This document shows positions 18,575 through 28,597 of a stretch of 64,000 bases of DNA, piece by piece (the first letter of the stretch is position 1; every line of letters starts with the position of its first letter). The notes beneath the pieces are model-generated. The model worked only from the letters and a program-made list of their open reading frames with translations. It searched no databases and was not told the origin of the DNA. Made by a program: the position numbers and the translations under genes. The stretch spans positions 373,870 to 437,869 of the forward strand of contig NZ_CP007203.1 in assembly GCF_000340565.2 (NCBI RefSeq). Direction: 5' to 3'. Source of the stretch: Nodularia spumigena CCY9414. Its GTDB lineage: Bacteria; Cyanobacteriota; Cyanobacteriia; Cyanobacteriales; Nostocaceae.

Positions 18575-18655
18575 GCGGATGTGGCGGAATTGGTATACGC
18601 GCACGCTTGAGGTGCGTGTGGCTTTGCCTTGCGAGTTCGAGTCTCGCCATCCGCA
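18575..18655 (+). tRNA. trnL-GAG: tRNA-Leu (GAG)
   Basis: Complete class II tRNA. Acceptor strands GCGGATG (18575-18581) and CATCCGC (18648-18654) pair fully, followed by discriminator A. The anticodon stem CACGC/GCGTG encloses the loop TTGAGGT with anticodon GAG. The T-arm contains GAGTTCGAGTCTC, and the extended variable arm is as expected for leucine. The 3' CCA is not encoded. It is a stand-alone gene followed by a strong hairpin. Confidence 0.95.
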
Positions 18656-18680
18656 TTTTTATGTGCTTAATTTTGAGTAT

Positions 18681-18705
18681 AAAGGACGCATCACTGCGTC
18701 CTTTT
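18681..18705 (+). terminator. terminator of tRNA-Leu
   Basis: Perfect 10-bp stem (AAAGGACGCA / TGCGTCCTTT) with loop TCAC, followed by T. It starts 26 bases after the tRNA and could work in both directions because the stem begins with AAA. Confidence 0.8.
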
Positions 18706-18815
18706 ACAATTTATGGGTCATTATGGGTCAAAAGTTATCTCTGTACATCTCAACTTGCTATTGAAAGCAAAATTTTTGTGCTTTGATAGAGATAGATGAA
18801 CTTTTGTAAAGAACA

Positions 18816-19454
18816 TTGACTGCAACTTTTACAAGCACAAACAATTCAACATTGCCAACAGCATGGCATCGCCTCGCTCCGATTTGGCAAGGTGGGGAGG
18901 AAGTTATCCAAAAAAGTTTGCCTCACTCACAGTTAGCACCAGCGTGGCAATTGTTACTTTTAGGTGACGGCTCGCCCACAAGGCATTTACAATTACTCAC
19001 GGGTGAACCCACAGAAGTGGATGTAATTGATATGTCTTTGATTGGCATGAATTCCGATAATGCCCCAAATTTAATTCAAGCTGTACCAGGGCCACGACTA
19101 CGGCGACAGGTATGGTTACGTACCGCTTCAGGACAGCGATTAGGTTACGCCACGTCATGGTGGGAAGCTAGTCATATAGATGAATTTTTGCAAAATCGTT
19201 CCCTACCAATTTGGGCTAGTTTAGCTCGCATTCGTACAGAGTTATATCGGGATATTCAAGGAATTTACTACGGCTATTCAGATGCACTAGAGTCGGGTTT
19301 TGAGGTTTCTGGACCTTTTTGGGGTCGTCATTACTTGTTTTGGCATCATGGAAAGCCTTTAACTTTAATATATGAAGTTTTTTCGCCTTATTTAACTAAA
19401 TATTTGGGTGATACAAACTTGACTTCCGCGAATGGAAAAGATCAAGCCACTTAG
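18816..19454 (+). CDS. chorismate lyase-like protein (DUF98/UbiC-like)
   Basis: 212 residues resembling the cyanobacterial chorismate pyruvate-lyase family, which makes 4-hydroxybenzoate, the ring precursor of plastoquinone. Signatures are LLLGDGSPTRHLQLLTG (about residues 48-64), RRQVWLRTASGQRLGYATSWW, and a C-terminal GRHYLFWHHGKPLTLIYEVFSP. No signal peptide, so probably cytosolic. No ATG fits: TTG at 18816 gives the full family length and is the chosen start, though it is uncertain. No other quinone genes are nearby. Confidence 0.8.
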   Translation: MTATFTSTNNSTLPTAWHRLAPIWQGGEEVIQKSLPHSQLAPAWQLLLLGDGSPTRHLQLLTGEPTEVDVIDMSLIGMNSDNAPNLIQAVPGPRLRRQVWLRTASGQRLGYATSWWEASHIDEFLQNRSLPIWASLARIRTELYRDIQGIYYGYSDALESGFEVSGPFWGRHYLFWHHGKPLTLIYEVFSPYLTKYLGDTNLTSANGKDQAT

Positions 19455-19934
19455 TATTAAGTAAAGACAAGAACAGCTAAAAATCCTCTCAGTAGAGTGC
19501 AAAAACTACCATCGTCAAAGAAGAGGAATGGTTGTTAAGTAACCGGAAGTTTAAAGTAATTTCTTACTCCCCCTTGCACCCTGCACCCTGCTCCCCTGCC
19601 TCTTTCGGTCACTTAATTTTGGATTTTGGATTTACGATTTTGGATTAACCTCTCCTTATAAAGAAGAGGCTTAAACATGGAAAACTTTTTGTTTTTCTTC
19701 TGCGTGAACCCAGAGGCTTGAGACCAAATATTTTAGATTTCAGATTTTCATTTAATCCAAAATCTAAAATCTAAAATCTAAAATCGCTTCGGTCATGGCT
19801 TGCAGGTTTTTTAAGTTAGCTATACTCTCAAAGTGCTGGGAGTCATGGATGTATATTTGAGGAATTTATCCCTAACGTAACTATCCCAGAAAACTTGTCT
19901 GCTCAATGTAACAAAGGATGAGGTATTGGTTTAG
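19455..19934. other. 480-bp repeat-rich spacer
   Basis: No gene seen. Contains a CACCCTG direct repeat (about 19575-19592), then TTTTGGATT units (about 19616-19646) and further on four AAAATCTA/AAATCTA units in the opposite sense (about 19755-19785), so the two arrays could fold on each other. The DUF3352 gene promoter must lie in the last 120 bases. Confidence 0.55.
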
Positions 19935-21692
19935 ATGGCTCTGCCTATTGTGTCTGTTAGAAAAAAGAAAACAAAGAAACCGTCTCTGCTGCTGACACTA
20001 TTGACTGCTGGATTATTGATTGGTGCGGGAAGTGCCGCATACTGGTTGTTAACTCAAAGGCAAACATCTTCTAAAGGCTTGCCAGTGGGTACAAATATTA
20101 TCCCTCAAGATGCGCTGTTTACGGTTTCTTTAACCACAGATCCTCAACAGTGGCAAAAATTGCAAAAGTTGGGAACAACAGAAACCCAAGCCGAAATAAA
20201 TAAAAATTTAGTCCAGTTGCGCGATCGCTTTTTAACTAAAAATGGTTATGATTTCCAGAAAGATATCGCCCCTTGGGTAGGCGATGAAGTCACCCTAGCG
20301 ATTTTGTCCCCACCAACTCAACCTGCACTCAAACCGGTGGATAATGATGGCGATGCTGCTAGCGCTCAACAGTCGATGCTCATGGTATTACCCGTGAACA
20401 ACCTAGAAGCAGCAAAAAGCATCTTGTCTGAACCGAAAACCCTGAAACAAGGTAAATGGTACGACCGTACCTATCAGGGAATTACCATTAGACAAAGTGA
20501 TAATCAATCAGGGGAAAAGCTTTCAGCCGCATTACTAGATGAACGGTTTCTAGTCATTACTGACCATCCCCAAGCCACAGAAAGAGCAATTGATACATAT
20601 CAAGGCAAAGCATCCCTAGCAACAGTAGGTGGTTTTGGCGATAATTTTCGGAAAATTTCCAATTATCGCCCCTTTGCTCAGTTTTATCTAAATGTCCCCA
20701 TAGCCGCCAGAATAGCTGCTGCTGCTCCCAACCGTCGTTTACCTGCTCAAGTTTTAGCTCAACTGCAAAATAACCAAGGTTTAGCCGGGTCGATGACCTT
20801 GGAACCAGAAGGAATACGCTTACAGGGCATTTCCTGGCTCAATCCTAATAGTCAGCGTGTCCTGAAAGTGGAAAACAAAGCCGGGACAATGCAAAACCGT
20901 GTACCAGCCGAAACTTTAATGATGCTTTCTGGCGGAAACTTACAACGGTTTTGGGAAGATTACGTTTTAACATCACAAAAAAATCCCCTCTCGCCTATAT
21001 CACCAGAACAGTTACGAAGTAGTATCAAGTCACTCACCGAACTGGATTTAGATCAAGATTTTCTCAGTTGGATGCAAGGTGAGTTTTCTGTATCGGTGAT
21101 TCCTAATAGTTCAAATGATGATTCTTCTCAGGATTTCCGCGCAGGTTTGTTATTCATGGTACAAGCAAGGGATGCTGACGGCGGGCAAAGTCTACGCAAG
21201 TCGGCTGAAGCATCTTTGAAAAAGCTGGATGAGGTGATGAAAACCCAATACCAGTTCCAGATTCAACCGAGTACCGTTGCAGGTCAACCCGTTGTTAATT
21301 GGATTACACCTTTTAATACTTTAACCGCCAGCCGTGGCTGGTTAGATGACGATATTGCTTTTTTGGTCGTGGGCGCTCCCATCACAGATAAAATTGTCCC
21401 AAAACCTGATAAAACACTGGCTAGAAGCTCGCAATTTCAAGAAACGGTTCCTACAGAACCCAAGCCCACAAATGGGCAATTTTTCTTGGATATGGAAATG
21501 GCTGTGAAAAATTTTACTCTAAATTCTTTATTTCCTAAACAACAAACTTTTCTAGATGCCACAAGCTCAATTGGGGTGACATCTGCTGTTAGCGATAATC
21601 GCAGTACTCGCTACGATATTTTTATAGTTCTCAAAAAAGGTGATACCTCAGCAGGTGCGCCAAGTTCATCCCTGAGTGATCAAAGGCGATAA
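19935..21692 (+). CDS. DUF3352 domain-containing membrane-anchored protein
   Basis: 585 residues. A short basic N-terminus (RKKKTKKPS) and one transmembrane helix (about residues 17-39) are followed by a large extracytoplasmic domain matching DUF3352, a cyanobacterial family of unknown function. Family features are the IIPQDALFTVSLTTDPQQW entry, FQKDIAPWVGDEVTLAIL and DDIAFLVVGAP. The topology predicts an anchor with the bulk in the periplasm or thylakoid lumen. It precedes ccsA by 136 bases on the same strand, but functional linkage is not established. Confidence 0.82.
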   Translation: MALPIVSVRKKKTKKPSLLLTLLTAGLLIGAGSAAYWLLTQRQTSSKGLPVGTNIIPQDALFTVSLTTDPQQWQKLQKLGTTETQAEINKNLVQLRDRFLTKNGYDFQKDIAPWVGDEVTLAILSPPTQPALKPVDNDGDAASAQQSMLMVLPVNNLEAAKSILSEPKTLKQGKWYDRTYQGITIRQSDNQSGEKLSAALLDERFLVITDHPQATERAIDTYQGKASLATVGGFGDNFRKISNYRPFAQFYLNVPIAARIAAAAPNRRLPAQVLAQLQNNQGLAGSMTLEPEGIRLQGISWLNPNSQRVLKVENKAGTMQNRVPAETLMMLSGGNLQRFWEDYVLTSQKNPLSPISPEQLRSSIKSLTELDLDQDFLSWMQGEFSVSVIPNSSNDDSSQDFRAGLLFMVQARDADGGQSLRKSAEASLKKLDEVMKTQYQFQIQPSTVAGQPVVNWITPFNTLTASRGWLDDDIAFLVVGAPITDKIVPKPDKTLARSSQFQETVPTEPKPTNGQFFLDMEMAVKNFTLNSLFPKQQTFLDATSSIGVTSAVSDNRSTRYDIFIVLKKGDTSAGAPSSSLSDQRR

Positions 21693-21828
21693 ATTGCGTC
21701 TATACAAGACAGTGGTAAGTGGGTAATCGTAAAAGTGGTCTAAAAATCGTGTGTGATGGCTCTGTAACCAGATAGGATCAGAACAGTCAGAATCACTATT
21801 TTAATGAATCAACTGGGGAGAACACTTT

Positions 21829-22887
21829 ATGAATCTGGTTGAACTCCAGAGCTGGCTGGACAATGCCACTTTTGCTGTATTATTTCTCACAATGCTGGTG
21901 TATTGGTGCGGGGCTGCTTTTCCCAATATACCGACACTTGGGACTTTGGGAACTGCGGGGATGGCGATCGCTAATTTGTGTATAGCTACCTTATTAGGGG
22001 CGCGATGGATCGAAGCTGGCTATTTTCCCCTGAGTAATCTGTATGAATCCCTCTTTTTCTTGGTTTGGGGAATTACCGCAGTGCATCTGTTTGCTGAGAA
22101 TACCAGCCGTAGCCGCTTAGTAGGAGTTGTTACTGCACCTGTAGCAATGGGGATCACTGCTTTTGCTGCTCTCACCCTACCCTCAGAAATGCAATCAGCA
22201 GAACCTTTAGTACCTGCGCTCAAGTCTAATTGGCTGATGATGCACGTCAGTGTGATGATGTTGAGTTATGCGGCTTTGATGGTGGGATCATTACTAGCGA
22301 TCGCCTTTCTAATTGTCACCCGTGGTCAAAATATCCAACTACAAGGCAGTTCTGTAGGTACTGGCGGTTATCGCAGTAACGGCTACCGCTTGCTCAAAGC
22401 TGGTGAACTCCTTACTCAACCAGCCACACCCCCAGCAGAAAATAATGGCTTTTCTCCTTTTGAAAGTAATAACAATGGCAAGGGTAATACTGCGGTTTTA
22501 AATTTAGTCACTGCTACCGAACTTACCTCCGTAGTAACTGCCAACGAACTACTTTCCCCACAGCGCCTGAGCCTAGCTGAAACCCTGGACAATATCAGTT
22601 ATCGCGTCATTGGACTAGGATTTCCCCTGATTACTATTGGCATTATTGCAGGTGCGGTTTGGGCTAACGAAGCTTGGGGTTCCTACTGGAGTTGGGACCC
22701 GAAAGAAACCTGGGCGTTAATTACTTGGTTAGTTTTTGCAGCCTATCTCCACGCCCGAATTACTCGCGGTTGGCAAGGTCGTCGCCCCGCAATTTTAGCC
22801 GCTAGTGGCTTTGTTGTCGTTTGGGTTTGCTATCTGGGTGTAAATCTTTTGGGTAAAGGTTTGCATTCTTACGGTTGGTTTTTTTAA
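21829..22887 (+). CDS. ccsA: c-type cytochrome biogenesis protein, plastid CcsA type (CcsB in some schemes)
   Basis: 352-residue membrane protein of the system II cytochrome c maturation pathway. It delivers heme across the membrane for attachment to apocytochromes in the lumen or periplasm. About eight transmembrane helices. The tryptophan-rich WWD heme-handling motif is [18 protein letters not shown] (about residues 284-301), with conserved His in LHARITRGW and the final [10 protein letters not shown] hydrophilic, Asn-rich insert (about residues 180-240) sits between helices. The partner Ccs1/ResB is not in the window. Confidence 0.93.
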   Translation: MNLVELQSWLDNATFAVLFLTMLVYWCGAAFPNIPTLGTLGTAGMAIANLCIATLLGARWIEAGYFPLSNLYESLFFLVWGITAVHLFAENTSRSRLVGVVTAPVAMGITAFAALTLPSEMQSAEPLVPALKSNWLMMHVSVMMLSYAALMVGSLLAIAFLIVTRGQNIQLQGSSVGTGGYRSNGYRLLKAGELLTQPATPPAENNGFSPFESNNNGKGNTAVLNLVTATELTSVVTANELLSPQRLSLAETLDNISYRVIGLGFPLITIGIIAGAVWANEAWGSYWSWDPKETWALITWLVFAAYLHARITRGWQGRRPAILAASGFVVVWVCYLGVNLLGKGLHSYGWFF

Positions 22888-23067
22888 CCACCCCACCCCT
22901 AGCCCCTCCCCGCCAGCGAGGAGGGGAATTACAGCACCTTGCAAGTAAATGAAATATAGCGCTTCTTAATCTGCTAGGTACTATTTTATCTGTATTTATT
23001 TGTATTTATCTGTGTTCATCTGTGTTCATCTGTGGTCGAATAATTCTTGCTGTAAAAATTATCAAAA

Positions 23068-24069
23068 ATGGTATGGACTAACCTACACGCAAAAATACAT
23101 CGCACCATTCGCTCACGACAGTTATTTGAGCGTCATCAAAGGCTATTGGTTGCAGTTTCTGGTGGTCAGGATTCTCTGTGTTTAATTAAAATACTGTTAG
23201 ATTTAGAACCGAAATGGGGATGGGATTTAGGTATAGCTCATTGTGATCATCGCTGGCGTACTGACTCTGAAGCTAATGCCAGTCATGTGGAGAAATTAGC
23301 GAAAATTTGGGGTGTATCTTTTTATTTAGCAACAGCTAGGGAACCTTTAAATAGTGAAGCTGCGGCGCGTAATTGGCGGTATGCAGCTTTAAGTGCGATC
23401 GCTCAAGCAAATAATTATCAGTATATAGTGACAGGACATACTGCAAGCGATCGCGCCGAAACTCTCCTTTACAATTTAATGCGCGGGACTGGTGGTGATG
23501 GGTTACAAGCACTCACTTGGCAAAGGCCGCTAACTGCGGATATTTGCTTAGTGCGTCCGCTTTTAGAAATTACTCGTACACAAACAGAGGAATTTTGTCA
23601 AGAGTTTCATCTACCAATTTGGGAAGATTCCACTAATCTTGATGTCAAATACGCCCGCAACCGCATTCGCCAAGAGTTAATTCCATATTTACAAGCAAAT
23701 TTTAACCCCAAAGTAGAATCAGCCTTAGCCCAAACAGCAGAACTTTTGCAAGCCGAAGTGGAATATTTAGAGCAAGCAGCCCAGAAGTTGAGGTCAGAAG
23801 CAATGGAATGGGGAGTAGTGAGTGGGGAAAATTGGGCTGAATTGAGGTTAAATCGTCGGGTATTACAGAAAGCACCTTTAGCGCTGCAACGTCGCGTGAT
23901 GCGACAGATATTGCAGCAAATTCTGACTGATGCTTCCAGTTTTGAACACATTGAAAAATTAACGGCTTTGATTGTAGCACCAAATCGTTCACAAACCGAT
24001 CCATTTCCTGGGGGTGCGATCGCCCAAGTTCAAGGTGAATGGATCTGCTTGATTAGTCCTAACTCTTAA
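23068..24069 (+). CDS. tilS: tRNA(Ile)-lysidine synthase
   Basis: 333-residue ATP-pyrophosphatase-type enzyme that converts C34 of tRNA-Ile(CAU) to lysidine, allowing AUA decoding. The PP-loop is AVSGGQDSLCLIKIL (about residues 30-44). Further family segments are IAHCDHRWR, TGHTASDRAETLLYNLMRG and LDVKYARNRIRQELIP. Length matches the short cyanobacterial form. ATG at 23068 lies downstream of a TCTGTGTTCATC-type repeat. Convergent with hmpF, 61 bases apart. Confidence 0.95.
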   Translation: MVWTNLHAKIHRTIRSRQLFERHQRLLVAVSGGQDSLCLIKILLDLEPKWGWDLGIAHCDHRWRTDSEANASHVEKLAKIWGVSFYLATAREPLNSEAAARNWRYAALSAIAQANNYQYIVTGHTASDRAETLLYNLMRGTGGDGLQALTWQRPLTADICLVRPLLEITRTQTEEFCQEFHLPIWEDSTNLDVKYARNRIRQELIPYLQANFNPKVESALAQTAELLQAEVEYLEQAAQKLRSEAMEWGVVSGENWAELRLNRRVLQKAPLALQRRVMRQILQQILTDASSFEHIEKLTALIVAPNRSQTDPFPGGAIAQVQGEWICLISPNS

Positions 24070-24130
24070 CTCAAAACTTTGACTCAGCAACGGCTTACGC
24101 CCCGCCCTGCGCTTTTGCACTCAGCACTCA

Positions 24131-25891
24131 CTAAGAAGCGAGCAACTCTGACTGCGACATCAAATTCTGGAGAGTGTGACGCATTTCATTAATAGTCTGG
24201 AGTTGATGGTCATCAGTTTCTTCAAATTGAGCCAAAGATTCGGCAATTCCTTCCAGCTTATGCCGTAATCCGTCGAGAGAATCCTGAATTGGTTGTAATG
24301 TCTCTTGATAAAGATTCACACGACCCCAACATTCAGAGGTGGCTGTTCGCAGGGATAGCAAATTTGTTTCTATCTCTTGACATTCTTGCTGCTTTTCATT
24401 TTGCTCTTGAGTTTGATTGTCAATCATCCCTTGATCCATCTCAATAGCAGCACGGATCTGGGAAATCTCCTGTTCTAACTTTTGTACTTCTTGCGAATGT
24501 TGCTGTCGCTGGGTTTTCATCTGTAACAAAATCGGAGCGAAGTCTATTTGGGGATCTTCTTCTGTAGTGGTAACAGTGTGTCCTTGTCGTTGTAGCAGGA
24601 TATTTTCATATTGCTTAATCAACTTTTGCCGTTGTTGCAAATTCCGGCGTTGCCCTACCAAAGTTTCGTTTAACATCTGGTAGAGGTCTTTTTCATCAGC
24701 CAGTTCGATTTCCAAATGGATTTTCTCGTGGCCGGCTGCTTCCTTGATTTGATTTTGCAGTTTTTCTATGGTTTCCTGCTTATATTCCAGTTCTTGCTCC
24801 TGATCGTGGACAAAGCTAGAATCCATTTCTAATTTATATGTCAAGTCTTGTATTACCTGTTTTAGTTCTTCTAAAGACATCCTTTCCAAAGCTTCTACAT
24901 CAATTTGCTGGCTCAGTACCACATCACTGGAACTTGCGGCCAAAGAGCGAATTTGTTGATGTAATAGATCCTGATGTTGCAATTGTTCCTTAATTATCTG
25001 AACATAATCCTGCTTACTGGCAAGAGTTGCTGTATTCACTTTTAATTGAGCTTTGTGTTGTTCAAGCAAATCGCGTGCCTGTTGCCATGCGTTTTGGCGA
25101 TCGCTTAAAGTTTGCGATAAACGCTCAACTTCTGCTTGTTGTTGAGTTGCTACAGTTTTTTGCTCTTCTAGTTTTTCCCAATTTGAGTTTAAAGTAGCTT
25201 GCTGGCTTGCCACTAATTCCAAAGCTACATTCAGGTGTTCCCTGACAGTTTCCGTAGGTGCAACTTTATTAGACAAGCGCTCAAGTAACTCGCTCATCAA
25301 CCGACTTTGCTCCTCATCTAAAACCTTCCCCTGTGAGGAATCGGCTTGACACTCCTCTAAACGGCGTTGCTCACCCCGCAAATGATCCCAAGCGCCCTCT
25401 AGTTCCTGACGGTTCCGCTCAATGTCTGCTTGTAACTGTGAAATCTGCTCGCTTTTGGTCTCAACTTCCTGTTTTTGAGACTCCAGACGTTGAAACTCTT
25501 CCTCCATTTGTTGTAACTGTTCTAAACGAGCCTCCATATCCATTTCACGGCGATTCATCTCTTGCGCCTGATATGTGAGTGACTCTTTCCACTGGTCAAT
25601 TTCATTTTCTTTGAGCTTAAATTTTTCCAACTGACGGGAAAAATTTTGCAAAATATTAACTAATGGCCGACCAGCTTCTTGAACCCGTTGTACTTGACGA
25701 TTTGGATTCAATTCCACCAGCACCAGTGCGCCATCATTTAATTTACTAGCGTCCTCAGAGGTAATTGCTTCTTCCGACACAGTACTCCAATTCTGGTCGG
25801 TTCGCTGACACGCTAGCAGTTTCAGTTCGGTTTTCGGTCCACCACTGAGTAAGCCGCCTTTTTGCTTTTGTACTTCTGCTAAATACAGCAC
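24131..25891 (-). CDS. hmpF: pilus motility taxis protein HmpF
   Basis: 586 residues. The N-terminal 70 residues (MLYLAEVQKQKGG, TELKLLACQRTDQNW) are the HmpF signature. The rest is almost continuous coiled coil rich in Gln, Glu and Leu. In Nostoc punctiforme HmpF is a filamentous-type protein needed for type IV pilus-driven gliding of hormogonia and localises near the pilus motors at cell junctions. It is divergent from hmpA across a 403-base region, so it belongs to the same locus but has its own promoter. Confidence 0.93.
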   Translation of the reverse strand: MLYLAEVQKQKGGLLSGGPKTELKLLACQRTDQNWSTVSEEAITSEDASKLNDGALVLVELNPNRQVQRVQEAGRPLVNILQNFSRQLEKFKLKENEIDQWKESLTYQAQEMNRREMDMEARLEQLQQMEEEFQRLESQKQEVETKSEQISQLQADIERNRQELEGAWDHLRGEQRRLEECQADSSQGKVLDEEQSRLMSELLERLSNKVAPTETVREHLNVALELVASQQATLNSNWEKLEEQKTVATQQQAEVERLSQTLSDRQNAWQQARDLLEQHKAQLKVNTATLASKQDYVQIIKEQLQHQDLLHQQIRSLAASSSDVVLSQQIDVEALERMSLEELKQVIQDLTYKLEMDSSFVHDQEQELEYKQETIEKLQNQIKEAAGHEKIHLEIELADEKDLYQMLNETLVGQRRNLQQRQKLIKQYENILLQRQGHTVTTTEEDPQIDFAPILLQMKTQRQQHSQEVQKLEQEISQIRAAIEMDQGMIDNQTQEQNEKQQECQEIETNLLSLRTATSECWGRVNLYQETLQPIQDSLDGLRHKLEGIAESLAQFEETDDHQLQTINEMRHTLQNLMSQSELLAS

Positions 25892-26294
25892 ACCGTTTGT
25901 CCTCTTGTGTACTTGATGCCCGTCTTTGGGGGGATATACCTGAGATAATTCTACTAAGTTGTTTTAATTTAACCTAACTTTAGCAAATAAAGACAGACAA
26001 AACTCTATATAGACGTAAGATAAACGTCTTGATAATTATAGAAAGATTTGCTTATGCCTTTATATTTTGTACTGCAGGCAGTGATGATGACTTCCGTGTT
26101 ATCTCTAGGTTTAGCCAAACATATTACAAAAATTTACAGTTTCTAGCTAAATGTAGCCTCTGATGTGTACTGGTTGTAAAGGAAAACATATTTTGAGTAC
26201 TAATACCTGATTCATCTGCTAAAAACAAAGAAACTTTCATCATCAAAATTAACAGAAAATGTCAATGGAATTATCAGGAGAGCCTTCAAGCTAA
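25892..26294. promoter_or_regulatory. divergent hmpF / hmpA regulatory region
   Basis: 403 AT-rich bases between the divergently transcribed hmpF and hmpA. Promoters for both must lie here; no known box could be assigned by eye. A 30-codon frame (26054-26143, stop 26144-26146) encodes a hydrophobic peptide beginning MPLYFVLQAVMM but lacks a good ribosome site, so it is only noted. An AGGAG stretch lies 16 bases before the hmpA ATG. Confidence 0.55.
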
Positions 26295-27515
26295 ATGCAG
26301 GGAAATTTAAATGAAATAGATATTCGCAGTATCCTGCAATTGATTTCGTTAGGACAGCGAACTGGACAACTTTTGGTGGAAGCCTGCTTTCACAATAGCG
26401 ACAAGCTCACAACTCAGGAGACAGCCAGATATCACAATTCGTGGCACAGTGAAAAACAGTTTTGGTTCGTCTTCTTTCTCAACGGTCAAATTATCTACTC
26501 TCAACAAGGTGATACTAATTTGTCGCGCATTGATGATTACTTACTTCATTACCGCGTCTCGACGCGACTTGATGAACAGCAACTTGCCTGTCTAGGTTCA
26601 CAGAATGCACCAGAGTATGGGTATCTCTGGGCATTGTTAGAACGGAATATCATCGACCCCAAGGTAGCCCATAGTATCATTCACAGTTTGGTTTACGAGA
26701 CAATATTTGACCTGCTGAGTTTACACCAGGGTAGTTTCATTTTTCGGCAGGGTGCGACCCTGACCCCGCAATTAACCAGCTTAGAAATTGCCCCTTTAGT
26801 ATACAAACTTACGCAGCAAATCCAGGCATGGAAACAACTTTATCCACATATTCAGTCTTCTGAACAATTACCAATCCTAGCTGATATGGTTCAACTACAA
26901 TCTTCACTCCCAGCAGCAACAATAAAAAAGCTACAGCATTGGGCAGATGGTAAGAAAACCCTGCGTCAACTGGCTCGCCATCTCAACCGAGATATCTTGA
27001 CAGTGGCCAAGGCTATATATCCATATCTAGAACAGGGCTGGCTACAATTAGTATATTCAAATACGACTAATTCACAGACACACAGACAAAAGTCAGAAGT
27101 CGATGAAAAGTACAAGGTGCGAGTTGTATGTATTGACGATACCAAAACTATCTGTGAAACTGTAAAGTCTATCTTAAAGGCACAGGGGTATGAAGCGATC
27201 GCCTTGACCAATCCCTTAGAAGCCATCAGTCTCATTTTTCAACTCCAGCCAGATTTAATCCTATGTGACATTGCTATGCCGGAATTGGATGGTTACGAAA
27301 TTTGTGCCATGCTGCGACACTCTACCGCATTTCAAAATATACCGATTATTATGCTAACGGGTAAAGATCAATTTATAGATCGAGTCAGGGCGACAATGGT
27401 CGGAGCAACCGATTATTTAACCAAGCCCTTTGGGGATACAGAGCTACTCATGCTCGTGGAGAAATACATTAAGGTTAGGTCTTATGTGGGAACACCCACA
27501 ACATCAGTACCATAA
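26295..27515 (+). CDS. hmpA: PatA-type response regulator HmpA
   Basis: 406 residues. The N-terminal DUF4388 (PATAN) module starts with MQGNLNEIDIRSILQLISL. The C-terminal receiver domain (about residues 275-395) has acidic pair IDD, phospho-acceptor Asp in LILCDIAMPELDG and Lys in YLTKPFG. This is the architecture of PatA and of HmpA in the hormogonium motility locus, where such regulators set the polarity or switching of type IV pilus movement. First gene of hmpA-hmpE; 162 bases separate it from hmpB. Confidence 0.92.
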   Translation: MQGNLNEIDIRSILQLISLGQRTGQLLVEACFHNSDKLTTQETARYHNSWHSEKQFWFVFFLNGQIIYSQQGDTNLSRIDDYLLHYRVSTRLDEQQLACLGSQNAPEYGYLWALLERNIIDPKVAHSIIHSLVYETIFDLLSLHQGSFIFRQGATLTPQLTSLEIAPLVYKLTQQIQAWKQLYPHIQSSEQLPILADMVQLQSSLPAATIKKLQHWADGKKTLRQLARHLNRDILTVAKAIYPYLEQGWLQLVYSNTTNSQTHRQKSEVDEKYKVRVVCIDDTKTICETVKSILKAQGYEAIALTNPLEAISLIFQLQPDLILCDIAMPELDGYEICAMLRHSTAFQNIPIIMLTGKDQFIDRVRATMVGATDYLTKPFGDTELLMLVEKYIKVRSYVGTPTTSVP

Positions 27516-27677
27516 AATCAGGGAGAAAAAATATTATTACAGAATCATCTGACTCAGGTAGCAGGTTATTATCTAATACATTAGTGAAATAATAAAAATA
27601 ATTTATACACTAAAGATTTGGGGGAGCAGGGAATGTTCCAAGAAGGAACGTCTACATCAAGAGGTAGATAGGCATTT

Positions 27678-28043
27678 ATGAGTACAGTTCTGATTGTGGA
27701 AGACAGTATCGCACAACGGGAGATGATTACAGACCTCCTGAAAGCAAGTGGTTTAATAGTCACCCATGCCCATGACGGAGTAGAAGCATTGGAGGCAATT
27801 CAAACTGCCCCTCCCGATTTAGTGGTATTGGATATTGTTATGCCCCGGATGAACGGCTATGAAGTCTGTCGTCGGTTAAAATCCAACCCGAAAACCCAAA
27901 ACGTCCCCGTGGTGATGTGTTCTTCTAAAGGTGAAGAATTTGACCGCTACTGGGGTATGAAGCAAGGTGCGGATGCTTACATAGCCAAACCGTTTCAACC
28001 AACCGAATTGGTGGGAACAGTCAAACAACTGCTGCGAGGATGA
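27678..28043 (+). CDS. hmpB: CheY-like response regulator HmpB
   Basis: 121-residue single-domain receiver. Acidic pocket EDS (residues 8-10), phospho-acceptor D52 in VVLDIVMPRMNG, switch Ser/Thr in VMCSSKG and K104 in YIAKPFQP. It has no output domain, so it should act as a diffusible phosphoryl carrier of the HmpE kinase. It is followed after 7 bases by hmpC, so the two are translationally close. A GTTCC/GGAAC inverted repeat lies about 35 bases upstream of its ATG. Confidence 0.93.
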   Translation: MSTVLIVEDSIAQREMITDLLKASGLIVTHAHDGVEALEAIQTAPPDLVVLDIVMPRMNGYEVCRRLKSNPKTQNVPVVMCSSKGEEFDRYWGMKQGADAYIAKPFQPTELVGTVKQLLRG

Positions 28044-28050
28044 AAACGAT

Positions 28051-28581
28051 ATGGTCAGCAAACCGGACTTTTTAAGTGGCAGTGGTCAAGATCAGTTTCG
28101 TCCAGAATTACAAGTAGAAAGTCCTGAAGGTGAATTACATTTGCGGTTTTATATTCCCTCAGATCAGGAGTTTGCACTACCCGCCACTGGTATCCGCGAG
28201 GTCATGGAACTAAGTCCTGATAGAATCACTCCCATACCTAATGCTTCTCCTTTACTTTTGGGTACTCTAAATTTACGAGGTCGAGTAATTTGGGTGGCTG
28301 ATTTGGGTCAATTCCTGGGAGAAGCAACCGCATTAAACACAGATAGAGCAGAAATTCCGGTGATTGCTATTGAAGAGCAAGACACAATCGTGGGTTTAGC
28401 GGTAGAAAAAATTGGTGGTATGGACTGGCTGGATATCCAGCATTTAATGCCACCAACTAATTTACCGGATACTATGACTCCGTTTTTGCGTGGAGAGTGG
28501 TTAATAGATGCTAGTAATAAACAGTGCTTAAGACTGCTCGATCAAATGGCAATTTTGCGGAGCGCGAGGTGGGCAAGATGA
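28051..28581 (+). CDS. hmpC: CheW-type coupling protein HmpC
   Basis: 176-residue CheW-domain protein linking the receptor HmpD to the kinase HmpE. Family segments visible are [33 protein letters not shown] and [13 protein letters not shown] roughly 30-residue N-terminal extension precedes the SH3-like fold. It lies 7 bases behind hmpB and 16 bases before hmpD. Confidence 0.93.
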   Translation: MVSKPDFLSGSGQDQFRPELQVESPEGELHLRFYIPSDQEFALPATGIREVMELSPDRITPIPNASPLLLGTLNLRGRVIWVADLGQFLGEATALNTDRAEIPVIAIEEQDTIVGLAVEKIGGMDWLDIQHLMPPTNLPDTMTPFLRGEWLIDASNKQCLRLLDQMAILRSARWAR

Positions 28582-28597
28582 AATTGGGAGGGAGCAA

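Noticed and set aside
18358-18786. 142-codon frame overlapping the tRNA-Leu gene
   Set aside because: It contains the whole tRNA and its terminator, so it is not a real protein.
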